Assembly: GCA_003054665.1 (NCBI GenBank)
Contig: QAYY01000020.1
Span: 62,001 to 126,000, forward strand
From: Opitutaceae bacterium EW11
Lineage (GTDB): Bacteria; Verrucomicrobiota; Verrucomicrobiia; Opitutales; Opitutaceae
DNA: 64,000 bases
Direction: 5' to 3'
The translations under genes were made by a program, and so were the position numbers. This document shows positions 26,042 to 34,235 of the stretch, piece by piece. The notes beneath the pieces are model-generated. The model worked only from the letters and a program-made list of their open reading frames with translations, was not told the DNA's origin and did no database searches. The stretch's first letter is position 1, and every line of letters begins with the position of its first letter.

Positions 26042-26440
26042 TCAGGCGGGCACCGTCTGACGCCGACGGGCTTCGCTTTGGCGAACCATCTCGGCGAGAT
26101 CGGCCGCCGGCCGAATCTCCCACGGGCCGAATTTCGCGCCGGGATGTTTCGAGATCAGCTCGACCGCGTGATTCAGATCGCGCGCCTCCAGGATCATGAT
26201 GCCGCCGAGCTGCTCCTTCGTTTCCGCGAAGGGTCCGTCGGTGACCACGATCTTCCCGTTCGTGTACCGCAGCGTCATCGCCGTGTTCGGAGGTTGCAGT
26301 CCTTCGCCTCCTTTGAAGTGACCATTGGCACGGAGCTGATCGTCGTACGCGAAACAGCTGTCCATCATCGCGTGGAGTTCGGTTTCGGAGACGGAGGTCA
26401 GTTTGCTGGGGTCGATATAGCCGAGGCAGATGTATTTCAT
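26042..26440 (-). CDS. YciI/DGPF-domain protein, partner of the upstream sigma factor
   Basis: 132 residues of the DGPF (YCII-related) family: 'MKYICLGYIDPSKLTSVSE', the signature 'VVTDGPFAETKEQLGGIMIL', and the closing 'GPWEIRPAADL'. Members are small ferredoxin-like-fold proteins with no settled function. It lies 86 bases downstream of an ECF42-like sigma factor gene on the same strand. DGPF proteins are the recurrent genomic partners and targets of ECF42 sigma factors, so co-expression is expected. The C-terminal ~15 residues (QSEARRRQTVPA) look like a variable tail. Confidence 0.9.
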   Translation of the reverse strand: MKYICLGYIDPSKLTSVSETELHAMMDSCFAYDDQLRANGHFKGGEGLQPPNTAMTLRYTNGKIVVTDGPFAETKEQLGGIMILEARDLNHAVELISKHPGAKFGPWEIRPAADLAEMVRQSEARRRQTVPA

Positions 26441-26526
26441 GGTGGATAGGAAATGGCACCCCGGGATGGGACGCCGTTCATGAACTGGTCGATTGGCCGC
26501 GGCGGTTTTCGACAGGGTCTTGAAAA

Positions 26527-27771
26527 CTAGCCGAGCTCACGCAGTCGTTTCTCCAGATAGGCCCTCTCCGGCGCGGATTTGGCCAACGCGAGCGCTCGCT
26601 CGTAGGCCTCCCGCGCCTCGTCGCGCCGGCCAAGCCTCCGGCACAGGTCGGCCCGCGCAGAATACGCCAGGTGGTAATCCTCCAATTCGCCGCGCGCCAA
26701 CAGCGCGTCGACCATTTGGAGCCCGGCGGCCGGTCCTTCGTGCATTGCCACAGCCACGGCGCGGTTCAACTCGATCACCGGCGACGGCTGGATCGCCAGC
26801 AGCGAGGCGTAGAGCGCGCAGATCTGCCGCCAGTCCGTCGCTTCCGGCGTGGCCGCCTCGGCGTGCACCGCGGCAATCGCCGCCTGCAACGCGTACGGCC
26901 CGAACCGCCTCGTCGCCAGGGAGCGCTCCACCAGGTCGATGCCCTCGCGGATCAAGGAGCGATCCCACCTCGACCGTTCCTGCCGATCGAGCAGCACGAG
27001 TTCGCCGTCGACGCCCACGCGAGCCTCCCGCCGCGCTTCGTGCAAAAGCATCAGCGCCACCAGCCCCATGACTTCCGGCTCGGGCAGCCGCTCGAGCACG
27101 GCGCGCCCGAGGCGAATGGCTTCAGCCGACAGGTCTGCGCGGGTGAGCGACGGTCCCGACGACGCGGAATACCCTTCGTTGAACAACAGGTACACGACGG
27201 CGAGCACCGCGCCGAGTCGCTCCGGCAACTCGTGGCCCGAGGGCACCTGATAGGGAATGCGTTCGTCGCGGATCCTGGCCTTTGCCCGGACGATGCGCTG
27301 GGCCACCGTCGGGGCGGAGGTCAGGAAAGCGCGAGCAATCTCCTCCGTCGTCAAACCGCACACTTCGCGCAAGGTCAGCGCCGCCCGCGCGTCCGGCGCC
27401 AAGGCGGGATGACAGCAGGTGAAGATCAGCTTGAGCCGATCGTCCGGCAGTTCGTCGTCGATCTCCGCCGCAACGGAGTCCCCCCGCCCGAGCGCTTCGG
27501 CGATTTCGTCCTGGGAAGCGTCGAGGCGCACTCGCCGACGCATCGCGTCGATGGCCTTGAACCTTGCCGTCGAGACCAGCCAAGCGCGGGCATTCTCCGG
27601 CTCGCCCTCCGCCGGCCACCGCTGCAACGCCACCTGGAAGGCCTCGTGCATCGCGTCCTCCGCCGTATCAAAATCTCCCAGCAACCGGATGAGCGTGGCG
27701 AGGATGCGGCCGCTCTCCTCGCGATACACGGCGTCGAGTCGGGCAGTGAGGTCGGGGGACGGCAGCGGCAT
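26527..27771 (-). CDS. ECF42-like RNA polymerase sigma factor with C-terminal helical/TPR-like extension
   Basis: 414 residues from ATG 27771. Sigma region 2 occupies about 10-90 ('ATLIRLLGDFDTAEDAMHEA', 'ARAWLVSTARFKAIDAMRRR'), and sigma-4 about 120-185 ('LTLREVCGLTTEEIARAF', 'VAQRIVRAKARIRD'). A ~230-residue C-terminal extension (DUF6596-like; 'AVVYLLFNEGYSASSG', 'LEDYHLAYSARADLCRRLGR') ends in TPR-like helices. This layout, with no anti-sigma gene and a DGPF protein next door, is that of ECF42 sigma factors, whose extension is needed for activity. Upstream in-frame codons beyond 27771 read as non-coding. Confidence 0.9.
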   Translation of the reverse strand: MPLPSPDLTARLDAVYREESGRILATLIRLLGDFDTAEDAMHEAFQVALQRWPAEGEPENARAWLVSTARFKAIDAMRRRVRLDASQDEIAEALGRGDSVAAEIDDELPDDRLKLIFTCCHPALAPDARAALTLREVCGLTTEEIARAFLTSAPTVAQRIVRAKARIRDERIPYQVPSGHELPERLGAVLAVVYLLFNEGYSASSGPSLTRADLSAEAIRLGRAVLERLPEPEVMGLVALMLLHEARREARVGVDGELVLLDRQERSRWDRSLIREGIDLVERSLATRRFGPYALQAAIAAVHAEAATPEATDWRQICALYASLLAIQPSPVIELNRAVAVAMHEGPAAGLQMVDALLARGELEDYHLAYSARADLCRRLGRRDEAREAYERALALAKSAPERAYLEKRLRELG

Positions 27772-28175
27772 GGCGGAGCGGACGCAAAAAGGCGCGCACC
27801 TATCGCCCAGGAAACGGAGGGCTGCAACTGCCCGAGACGTCAAAACGGCGCCTTCTGCGCGTTCGCGAAATCCAGCCGCTGGATACGAGCCGACCCGAGC
27901 GCCGAAACGGCGCGACGGAGTTCGCAGCCTCCGCGGAAACGATCGACCCCCGCGGCATGATGCGAAGCCGTATGCCGAAGCCCCGCGGCGGCACAATTCC
28001 GGATGATGCCCAGGCCGAAAGAACGAGCGCCGTCCCGCCGGCGGACAGATCGCGAACCCGAAAATCCATGGATCCGCAGGGTGCTCCCAAGGCTCCCATC
28101 CCGAGTCCGTCCTCCCCAAGGCCCACTTGTGTTTGCTTTCACCTCGCTTATGCCGGTGGGACGCGGGGCCGCCTG
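27772..28175. other. 404-base divergent intergenic region
   Basis: This region separates the reverse-strand sigma factor gene from the forward membrane AraC gene, so it should contain both promoters. I see no convincing -35/-10 pair, long inverted repeat or small reading frame with a ribosome site in it. Confidence 0.5.
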
Positions 28176-29513
28176 ATGCACACCACCTCCATCATCCATC
28201 TCGGGAGTACTTTGCTCTGCGGCTTTCTCGCCCTTCGCACCGTCTTCCGTGCTTCCGAAAACCGGCAGGCGTCCTGGTTGTTTGCCGCCTTCCTGCTCGC
28301 GGCGGCCTCCTATCCCCTTTCGGAGCTCTGGGTGAACGAAGGCTGGTACACCGTGGTGCCGGGCGCGATCGAGAGTTCCAACGTGCTGGCTCTCTGCATC
28401 GGCCCTTTGTTTTATCTCTACAGCCGAAGCGCGGCTCAATCGGGATTCAGACTTCGGTGGCGCCACCTGGCCTGTTTCACCCTGCCCCTCCTGTTCGTTC
28501 CGGTCGCGCTGCTCGCGTTCGCGGTGCCCAAAGAGGTGCACATCGCCGCCATCCGTGAGGAGCAGGAGAGCTTTGCGCGGGGGCAACCGGCGCTGGACAC
28601 GCTCGTGACCCTGGCCGTGTTCGACGTCTACCACCTCGCCTTCCTCGGCGCGGCGTGCTGGAAGCTCTGGCGGGGGCGGGAGACACTCCACGCCAGGGCC
28701 GAAGAGGGCGCGGTGCATCCGGTGCGGGCGCTCGAGGTTTTTGCCGCCGGCGTCCTGGCGGTGGCCGTCGCGAGCGCCGTTCTGGAATTCTCACCCTGGG
28801 CCGTCCACGGCAGCAGCGTGGTGGGGATGGCGATCCTTCTGCTGATGTTTGCGGTGCTCTGGATTTCGGCGGAGCGGAATCCCTTTGCGGCTCCGGCCCG
28901 GCGCCTCGCGCCGCCGCTCACCCAGCCCACGGAAACCCTCCAGATCGTCCCTCCCGCTCCGGAAACGGCCCAAGCGTTCGGGACGACCACGAGGGTCGTA
29001 GCCGACGAGAACACCGCAGCTCCTCTGCCGGCTGCGTTCGAAGCGGCACCGGCCGAAGACCTCCCGGCGCCGTCCCGTTCCGGCCGGCGCGACCAGCTGA
29101 AGCCCGAGGATCTCGACCGGCTCGCCCGCAAGGTCAGCCATCTGCTGGAAAACGAAGCCGTTTTCCTCGAGCCCGACCTCTCTCTCCAAAAACTGGCCGA
29201 CCGGCTTGGGACAACGCGCCACAAACTCTCCGTCGTCATCAACGAGCGGCTGGGCGGCACCTTTTTTCAGGTGGTCGCGGCCTACCGCGTCCGGAAGGCC
29301 GCGGACGAACTCCGAGATCCGGCAAACTCCGCCAAGACAATCGCGGAAATCGCCCTCGGTTGCGGCTTCAATTCGTTATCCTCCTTCAATGCCGCGTTCC
29401 GCGCCCAGTTCGGCAAAACGCCCCGGGAATATCGCGAGAGCGCCCCGGATTCCGCTGCAACCGGCGAGCCGCTCACCGCGAAATCCACCGACAAGAGCAC
29501 GGCCGACCGGTAG
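28176..29513 (+). CDS. Membrane-anchored AraC-type transcriptional regulator
   Basis: 445 residues from ATG 28176. Residues 1-240 form about six to seven hydrophobic helices ('IIHLGSTLLCGFLALRTVF', 'ASWLFAAFLLAAASYPLSEL', 'LALCIGPLFYLYSR', 'HLACFTLPLLFVPVALLAF', 'VGMAILLLMFAVLWI'). A Pro/Ala-rich linker (about 245-320) leads to an AraC/XylS DNA-binding domain: 'LSLQKLADRLGTTRHKLSVV' and 'TIAEIALGCGFNSLSSFNAA', with the closing 'FRAQFGKTPREYRES'. This one-component layout couples a membrane sensor to DNA. It is monocistronic with no obvious target beside it; the autotransporter esterase is 193 bases downstream. Confidence 0.9.
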   Translation: MHTTSIIHLGSTLLCGFLALRTVFRASENRQASWLFAAFLLAAASYPLSELWVNEGWYTVVPGAIESSNVLALCIGPLFYLYSRSAAQSGFRLRWRHLACFTLPLLFVPVALLAFAVPKEVHIAAIREEQESFARGQPALDTLVTLAVFDVYHLAFLGAACWKLWRGRETLHARAEEGAVHPVRALEVFAAGVLAVAVASAVLEFSPWAVHGSSVVGMAILLLMFAVLWISAERNPFAAPARRLAPPLTQPTETLQIVPPAPETAQAFGTTTRVVADENTAAPLPAAFEAAPAEDLPAPSRSGRRDQLKPEDLDRLARKVSHLLENEAVFLEPDLSLQKLADRLGTTRHKLSVVINERLGGTFFQVVAAYRVRKAADELRDPANSAKTIAEIALGCGFNSLSSFNAAFRAQFGKTPREYRESAPDSAATGEPLTAKSTDKSTADR

Positions 29514-29706
29514 AGGACCCGAGAAACTCGTCACGTGCGCAACGTGCGTGGCCGCAGAGACCTGAATCGCCCGCCGACAGGTCCTGGCGTGCCGGCGGAC
29601 TGACGGTCCGGCGAAGTCGTCAGAGCTCCCGGTCGGCGACGCAGAGGTTTGCGGCCGCTCTGCGTACGGTAGGTGCGCCCGAGCCACCAAGCCCGGGTCG
29701 TAACCT

Positions 29707-31710
29707 ATGAAACACCTACCATCCGTATTCACGTTCGTGATAAAAACCTGCGCCGGCGCCCGCGGCCTGCGACGGTTCCTGAGGCGAACCGCCGCCCGAA
29801 CCGGGCTACCGGCCCTCCTTCTCACGGCGATTCTGGCTGCGCCGTCGGTCGGCCGGGCGGGGACCTTTGTGTTCGGCGACAGCGGCGCCGACATGGGCAA
29901 CTACTGGGCCATACCCGAAATCGCGATGCCGCCGGGCAGTCCTTATTTTCGGGGCTCCGACGGGCTCGCGCGGCTCAGCAACGGGCCGATGTGGCCTGAG
30001 CTGCAGTTTCCGGGCATGCGCACCTGGGCAGACCCGCATCGCTCCGGCGACCGCATCAACTACGCCTTCGGCGGAGCGAAGAGCGACCGGGAGTTGTCGC
30101 CCGACGAGATCACTCCGCAGGCGGAGTTCGGGCTTCTGTCTCAGCTCGACCTCTTCGACACGGATATCGCGGCTGGAAAGACGAGCGTCGCCGCCGGGTC
30201 CACCGCGTTTCTCTACGCCGGGACCAACGATCTGTTTGAAGCGCTCACCCTCGGACAGGACGTCGACGCGAAGATCGCGGACATCGTGGCCAACCTGAAG
30301 ACGGCGGTGAACCGGCTCGCCGAGCGCGGCGTTTCGAAGATCTACGTCTCCGAAGTCGCGGATTTCGCCTATGCCCCGGCATTTCTCGGACTGGACCTGT
30401 CGGCCGAACAGCGAGCGCTTCTGGAAACGACGCTCAACGGAATCACCGAGAACACCCGGCAGGCCGTTCGAAGCGGTCTGGCCCAGCCCGTCGTCGTGCA
30501 GGGGAAACGCGTCGACGTCATCATCCTCCCCCTGAACCGGCTCTTCCAGGCGGTGCGGGCGAATCCGGGCGCCTACGGTTTCACCCAGGTGACCGGCTCG
30601 ATCTACGACGTGTCGGCGGACCGCATGCTCGTCCCGGACGTGTCGCAACAGACAGGATACTTCTTTCTCGACAGCCTCCACACGACCGCGCACGCCCAGG
30701 CGCTCGAGGGCCGGTTCTATCGCGCCTTCCTCAACGTCGGCGAAGGCTGGGAACAGCGCAAGGTGGCGCGGCTGACCGACTCCGGTATTTCCGCCCTCGA
30801 TACGATTCGCCGGACCATCGAGGCGCCGCGCGCCTCGGGCACCCTCGTCACGCGGCCGGGTGGCGCATGGGACATCTCCCTTCTCACCCCGGTCTCCGTC
30901 GACCGCTACGAAGGCGGCGACGGCCGGCCCTCGCTCCGCGTGGACACCGAGGCGTTTCTCCTCGGCATGCGCTGGCCCCGGATCCCAACCCCCAATCTGC
31001 AGCTCACGGCCGGCTACCTGAATCAGGACGGCAAAGCCGACTCGAACGGGCTGCGCTTCGACTCGAACGGACCCGTGGTTGCGCTCAGCAACCGCATTCC
31101 CCTCGGCTGGGCTGACCTCGGCGCATCGGTCAGCCGCGGATGGCTTCGAATGAAAACGACCCGTTCGAGCGACGCATCTCTGGTGTTCCCGGCGTTCGAG
31201 ACGCGCGGCAAAACCGACCTGGGCATCGAACAGGCGACGCTGAACCTCTCCCGCCGGTACGCCCGCGAGGACGACTGGGCCGTCGAGCTCTCCGTCGGCG
31301 GACGTTATTCCCGCGCCACGCTGGACGGTTTTCACGAGCGCGGCGACCTGGGCATGGATCTCACGTATTCGAAGACACGTTACGAGTCGGCCCGGGCCGT
31401 GACCGTCGCCGTCTTCGTCGCGCCGGAGTGGACCGCGGCCTCCTGGCTGCGCATCCGCCCGGAACTCGCGATCACCAGCGAATACGAATTCGGAGACCGC
31501 GACACGACCGTTCGCGCCCAGCTGCCGGACACGCCGGGACTCTGGCTCGACGGGACGCTCGACCGCGGAGACCGCTGGCGCGCCATCGCCGAACCCAGAC
31601 TGCAACTCCGGCTGAGCCAGCACGCCCTCGCCACCCTCAGCTACTCGTACGAGCGTTCCGGCTCGGTCGAGCGGCACTCTTTCTGGCTCAATCTCTCCCA
31701 ACGCTTCTGA
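29707..31710 (+). CDS. Autotransporter GDSL/SGNH esterase (EstA-like)
   Basis: 667 residues. A long N-terminal leader (signal core 'GLPALLLTAILAAPSVGRAG') precedes an SGNH hydrolase passenger (about 52-340) with nucleophile Ser59 in 'FVFGDSGADMG', Asn174 in 'YAGTNDLFEA', and the Asp322/His325 pair in 'FLDSLHTTAHAQ'. Residues about 400-667 form a type V beta-barrel with alternating strands and a terminal aromatic residue ('HSFWLNLSQRF'). The enzyme should be displayed on the outer membrane and hydrolyse carboxylic esters or lipids. It is followed by strong hairpins, consistent with a single-gene unit. Confidence 0.9.
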   Translation: MKHLPSVFTFVIKTCAGARGLRRFLRRTAARTGLPALLLTAILAAPSVGRAGTFVFGDSGADMGNYWAIPEIAMPPGSPYFRGSDGLARLSNGPMWPELQFPGMRTWADPHRSGDRINYAFGGAKSDRELSPDEITPQAEFGLLSQLDLFDTDIAAGKTSVAAGSTAFLYAGTNDLFEALTLGQDVDAKIADIVANLKTAVNRLAERGVSKIYVSEVADFAYAPAFLGLDLSAEQRALLETTLNGITENTRQAVRSGLAQPVVVQGKRVDVIILPLNRLFQAVRANPGAYGFTQVTGSIYDVSADRMLVPDVSQQTGYFFLDSLHTTAHAQALEGRFYRAFLNVGEGWEQRKVARLTDSGISALDTIRRTIEAPRASGTLVTRPGGAWDISLLTPVSVDRYEGGDGRPSLRVDTEAFLLGMRWPRIPTPNLQLTAGYLNQDGKADSNGLRFDSNGPVVALSNRIPLGWADLGASVSRGWLRMKTTRSSDASLVFPAFETRGKTDLGIEQATLNLSRRYAREDDWAVELSVGGRYSRATLDGFHERGDLGMDLTYSKTRYESARAVTVAVFVAPEWTAASWLRIRPELAITSEYEFGDRDTTVRAQLPDTPGLWLDGTLDRGDRWRAIAEPRLQLRLSQHALATLSYSYERSGSVERHSFWLNLSQRF

Positions 31711-31720
31711 AGCGGAGGCG

Positions 31721-31789
31721 CGCCGGCGGATTCGGGAAGCGAGAATCCCTCCGCCGGCGAACCGACGCCGATCGGGAGTTTTCGGTTCG
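31721..31789 (+). terminator. Strong hairpins after the autotransporter gene
   Basis: CGCCGGCGGA (31721-31730) pairs perfectly with TCCGCCGGCG (31750-31759), extended inwards by ATTC/GAAT after a bulge. A second stem, CGAACCGA/TCGGTTCG (31758-31765 with 31782-31789), overlaps its end. They start ten bases after the stop codon and probably terminate the esterase transcript. Confidence 0.55.
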
Positions 31790-31841
31790 GCAACGCCTCA
31801 CCTCTCGCCTGTCGCAGGATCCGCGGCGGGCGGGATGCACT

Positions 31842-31871
31842 CGCCGAGGCTTCGGCGATCGCGAAGCGATC
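31842..31871 (-). terminator. Tandem small hairpins after the reverse-strand secreted protein gene
   Basis: CGCCGA-GGCT-TCGGCG (31842-31857) and GATCGC-GAA-GCGATC (31857-31871) lie 14 bases past the stop of the gene at 31886-32884, read on the reverse strand. They lack a clear T-run. Confidence 0.4.
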
Positions 31872-31885
31872 CCCCGGAGCGGATC

Positions 31886-32884
31886 TCAAGGCAGACGATA
31901 AACTTCGACCAAGGCTTGCCCGCCGGTGTCGCCGGCCGGCGCTTCCAGGACGATCGTCGTCGCGCCAGAAAGCGTCGCCACAACCGAGACGTCCTTGCTG
32001 CCCGGTTCGAACGGAAACGCCCCCGTCAGGGTGAAGGCCCGATTGTTCGTACGGCGGAAGCCATCGGTCTCGTCCCAGGTGAGAGGCACGCCCGCGCTGT
32101 TTTCCGCAAAGGCTTTCGCCTCATCGACCGGCACCCAGAGTCGCACCAGCGCGCCGTCGGCTCCGTGCACGGAGAACGTGGGAGCGGCCCACACGCCGTC
32201 CACGCCGTAGTGGGTCAGCGCCGGTCCGGAGACACGGATGAGAAAGTCGGAACGTTCTCGGGCGATGAACCCCACGATGGTGGGTTCTCCCGAGCGAACG
32301 CGCACGCGGGTGGACACGTTCTCCAACGCGCCTCCGCCAGACTGCTGCGATAGCTTCAATCGTCCTGCTTCGTTCCCCATCGTCGCCGTCGCTTCGTACA
32401 GGAAGGGTTCCGACGGAGTCTGCGAAAACACGAGATTCCAAACCGCGGGTGAGTTGGCCGGATCGTCGTTGCGCCAGGGCTCCTCGAAATTCCAGGTGAG
32501 TGTGGCCGTATCGGGTCCCGTCTTGACGTAGGTGCACGTTCCGCTTCTCGGGGCGATGTAGTTGCCGGTGATGGACGCAGCCAGCTTGCTCATCGTCGTC
32601 CCGCCCCGCGCCCAGGTATCTTGAAACCGACCCGCGTCATCGAACGTGCCGCGAAACTCATACACGGCTCGGACGCCATAGACGTTCAGCTGCTGGTCGT
32701 AGGCCAGTCCTGCCAGGGACTCGGGCGCCGACGCCCGCAGCGCGCAGAAGCCCGCGGAGGCGATCAACGCCGATGCCATGAAGAGAAGCCGTTTGCTGAA
32801 TCCTCCCGTCAGCGCAGCCCCAGCCAAGATGCTCATGCCCGATACGACAGGCGCCCCGCCAAAACCCGCTAGCCAGGGTCGCAT
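31886..32884 (-). CDS. Secreted/anchored protein of unknown function with verrucomicrobial C-terminal domain
   Basis: 332 residues from ATG 32884, chosen because GGGAGGA lies directly upstream; a GTG at 32929 is also in frame. Hydrophobic stretches near residues 15-45 ('LLFMASALIASAGF') suggest export or anchoring. Residues about 60-190 hold a lipocalin-like beta-rich region of unknown family ('VYEFRGTFDDAGRF', 'CTYVKTGPDTATLTWNF'). The C-terminal ~135 residues match the domain duplicated in the GH5 enzyme ('TRVRVRSGEPTIVGFIAR', 'FLIRVSGPAL', ending 'GGQALVEVYRLP'). This shared terminal domain may serve localisation. It is convergent with the esterase. Confidence 0.75.
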   Translation of the reverse strand: MRPWLAGFGGAPVVSGMSILAGAALTGGFSKRLLFMASALIASAGFCALRASAPESLAGLAYDQQLNVYGVRAVYEFRGTFDDAGRFQDTWARGGTTMSKLAASITGNYIAPRSGTCTYVKTGPDTATLTWNFEEPWRNDDPANSPAVWNLVFSQTPSEPFLYEATATMGNEAGRLKLSQQSGGGALENVSTRVRVRSGEPTIVGFIARERSDFLIRVSGPALTHYGVDGVWAAPTFSVHGADGALVRLWVPVDEAKAFAENSAGVPLTWDETDGFRRTNNRAFTLTGAFPFEPGSKDVSVVATLSGATTIVLEAPAGDTGGQALVEVYRLP

Positions 32885-33071
32885 GATTCCTCCCGTATCC
32901 CGATGGAAGGCGCGGCAATAGCCGCTCACTGAGCGTAGCGCGCATGCGGCGGAGCGTGGATTCTCCGCTAATCGTTCCGCCGTTCAGCGCCTAGGTTTGC
33001 CGTTCGCTCCCCAGAATCGCCGCAGTCGCAGCCGAGCGAGGCAAAACCGTTTCCGCGGCTAGGATGTCGGC

Positions 33072-34202
33072 ATGAACACGTCCGTTCCGACCGGCTCGAC
33101 TGGCCGCCGCGAAGCTCCTTTCCACCTCGGCTCAGCCTTGGGCGTCGCCGCCCTCGGCCTGATTCTGCCCTTCGCGGGCTGCGCCGGAAAGAAGGACCAG
33201 GCGCCGCAGGCGCCCATCCCTGCGATCGTGAAACGCGCCGAGCCGGCCGGGGCCGCGGTCAGCGAATGGAGCGGATCCGTGCGCACCCGCCAAGGCTCGA
33301 CGCTGGCATTCTCCGTCCCGGGTCGCGTGCAGCGAATCCTGGCGGACGTCGGCGATCCGGTGGCAGCCGGCACTGTCCTGGTGGAGCTGGATCAGGAACC
33401 ATTTGAGTTGCAGCTCAGACAGGCCGAAGCCGAGGCCAGGGCCGCGGTTCCGGCGCTGGCTGAAGCGAAACGCCGCCGGGAAGCCGAACAGCGCCTCTGG
33501 TCCGCGGGTTCCACCAGCCAAACCGAATACGAGGCCGCCGTATCCGCACACGCCGCCGCCCAGAGCCGAGCCGAGGCCGCGGACGCGTCGCTGTCCCTGG
33601 CGCGCCGCGCTCTGCGCGAATCCCGTCTCGTCGCACCCGTCGACGGCCGCGTCAGCCAACGCCTCGTGCAGCCAGCCCAGGTGGTTGCCGCCGGCTCACC
33701 GGTGATGGAGTTCGATTCGGATGCTTCAGTCGAAGCGGTCCTGACGGTCTCGACGTCCCGGCTCATAGACCTCGCGGTGGGGCAACCCGTGGAGGTGCGG
33801 TATCGGTTGACCGACGACACTCCGCGCCTGCTCACGGGGCGAATCACCCATGTCGGACGGCGCGGCTTGGCCGGCGGCGTGCACGAGGTGCTGATCGCGC
33901 TGCCGGACAATGCCGCCGTCGTGCCGGGCGAGCCGGTCCTCGCGCGCTTGGCGGTTCAGAGCGTCGGCACGGAGGTGAAACTCCCCGCGACCGCGGTGCA
34001 GACTGCGGTTGGCGGCGCAGCCAGCGTTCTCGTTCTCAACGAAGAATCTCAAACCGTAAAACGCCGGGAGGTCCGGCTCGGCTCGCCCCGTGGCGACGAG
34101 ATCACGATCACCGCCGGGCTCCGGTCCGGAGAACTCGTGGTCGCCGTCGGCGGAGTCTTCCTGCGGGACGGCCAAACGATCCGTCCCCTCCTGCGTGACT
34201 GA
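33072..34202 (+). CDS. RND efflux periplasmic adaptor (membrane fusion) lipoprotein
   Basis: 376 residues. The N-terminal signal ends in a lipobox, 'LPFAGC' (Cys37), so it is anchored in the inner membrane by lipid. The order is that of HlyD/AcrA-type adaptors: a lipoyl/barrel-sandwich half ('VPGRVQRILADVGDPVAAGT'), a short alpha-helical hairpin (about 110-180, Ala/Glu-rich), the second lipoyl half ('ESRLVAPVDGRVSQRLVQPA'), a beta-barrel and a membrane-proximal domain ('ATAVQTAVGGAASVLVLNE'). It bridges the inner-membrane pump and outer-membrane channel encoded next, with 33 bases to the pump gene. It is the first gene of a five-gene run that ends in a two-component system. Confidence 0.94.
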   Translation: MNTSVPTGSTGRREAPFHLGSALGVAALGLILPFAGCAGKKDQAPQAPIPAIVKRAEPAGAAVSEWSGSVRTRQGSTLAFSVPGRVQRILADVGDPVAAGTVLVELDQEPFELQLRQAEAEARAAVPALAEAKRRREAEQRLWSAGSTSQTEYEAAVSAHAAAQSRAEAADASLSLARRALRESRLVAPVDGRVSQRLVQPAQVVAAGSPVMEFDSDASVEAVLTVSTSRLIDLAVGQPVEVRYRLTDDTPRLLTGRITHVGRRGLAGGVHEVLIALPDNAAVVPGEPVLARLAVQSVGTEVKLPATAVQTAVGGAASVLVLNEESQTVKRREVRLGSPRGDEITITAGLRSGELVVAVGGVFLRDGQTIRPLLRD

Positions 34203-34235
34203 TTCCACGCCTCCTCCGCCGCGCCCTCTCATCCG

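Noticed and set aside
29514-29706. A possible structured RNA or riboswitch before the autotransporter gene
   Set aside because: Short repeats (CGTGCGCAACGTGCG) and GC-rich stems are present but match no riboswitch consensus I know.
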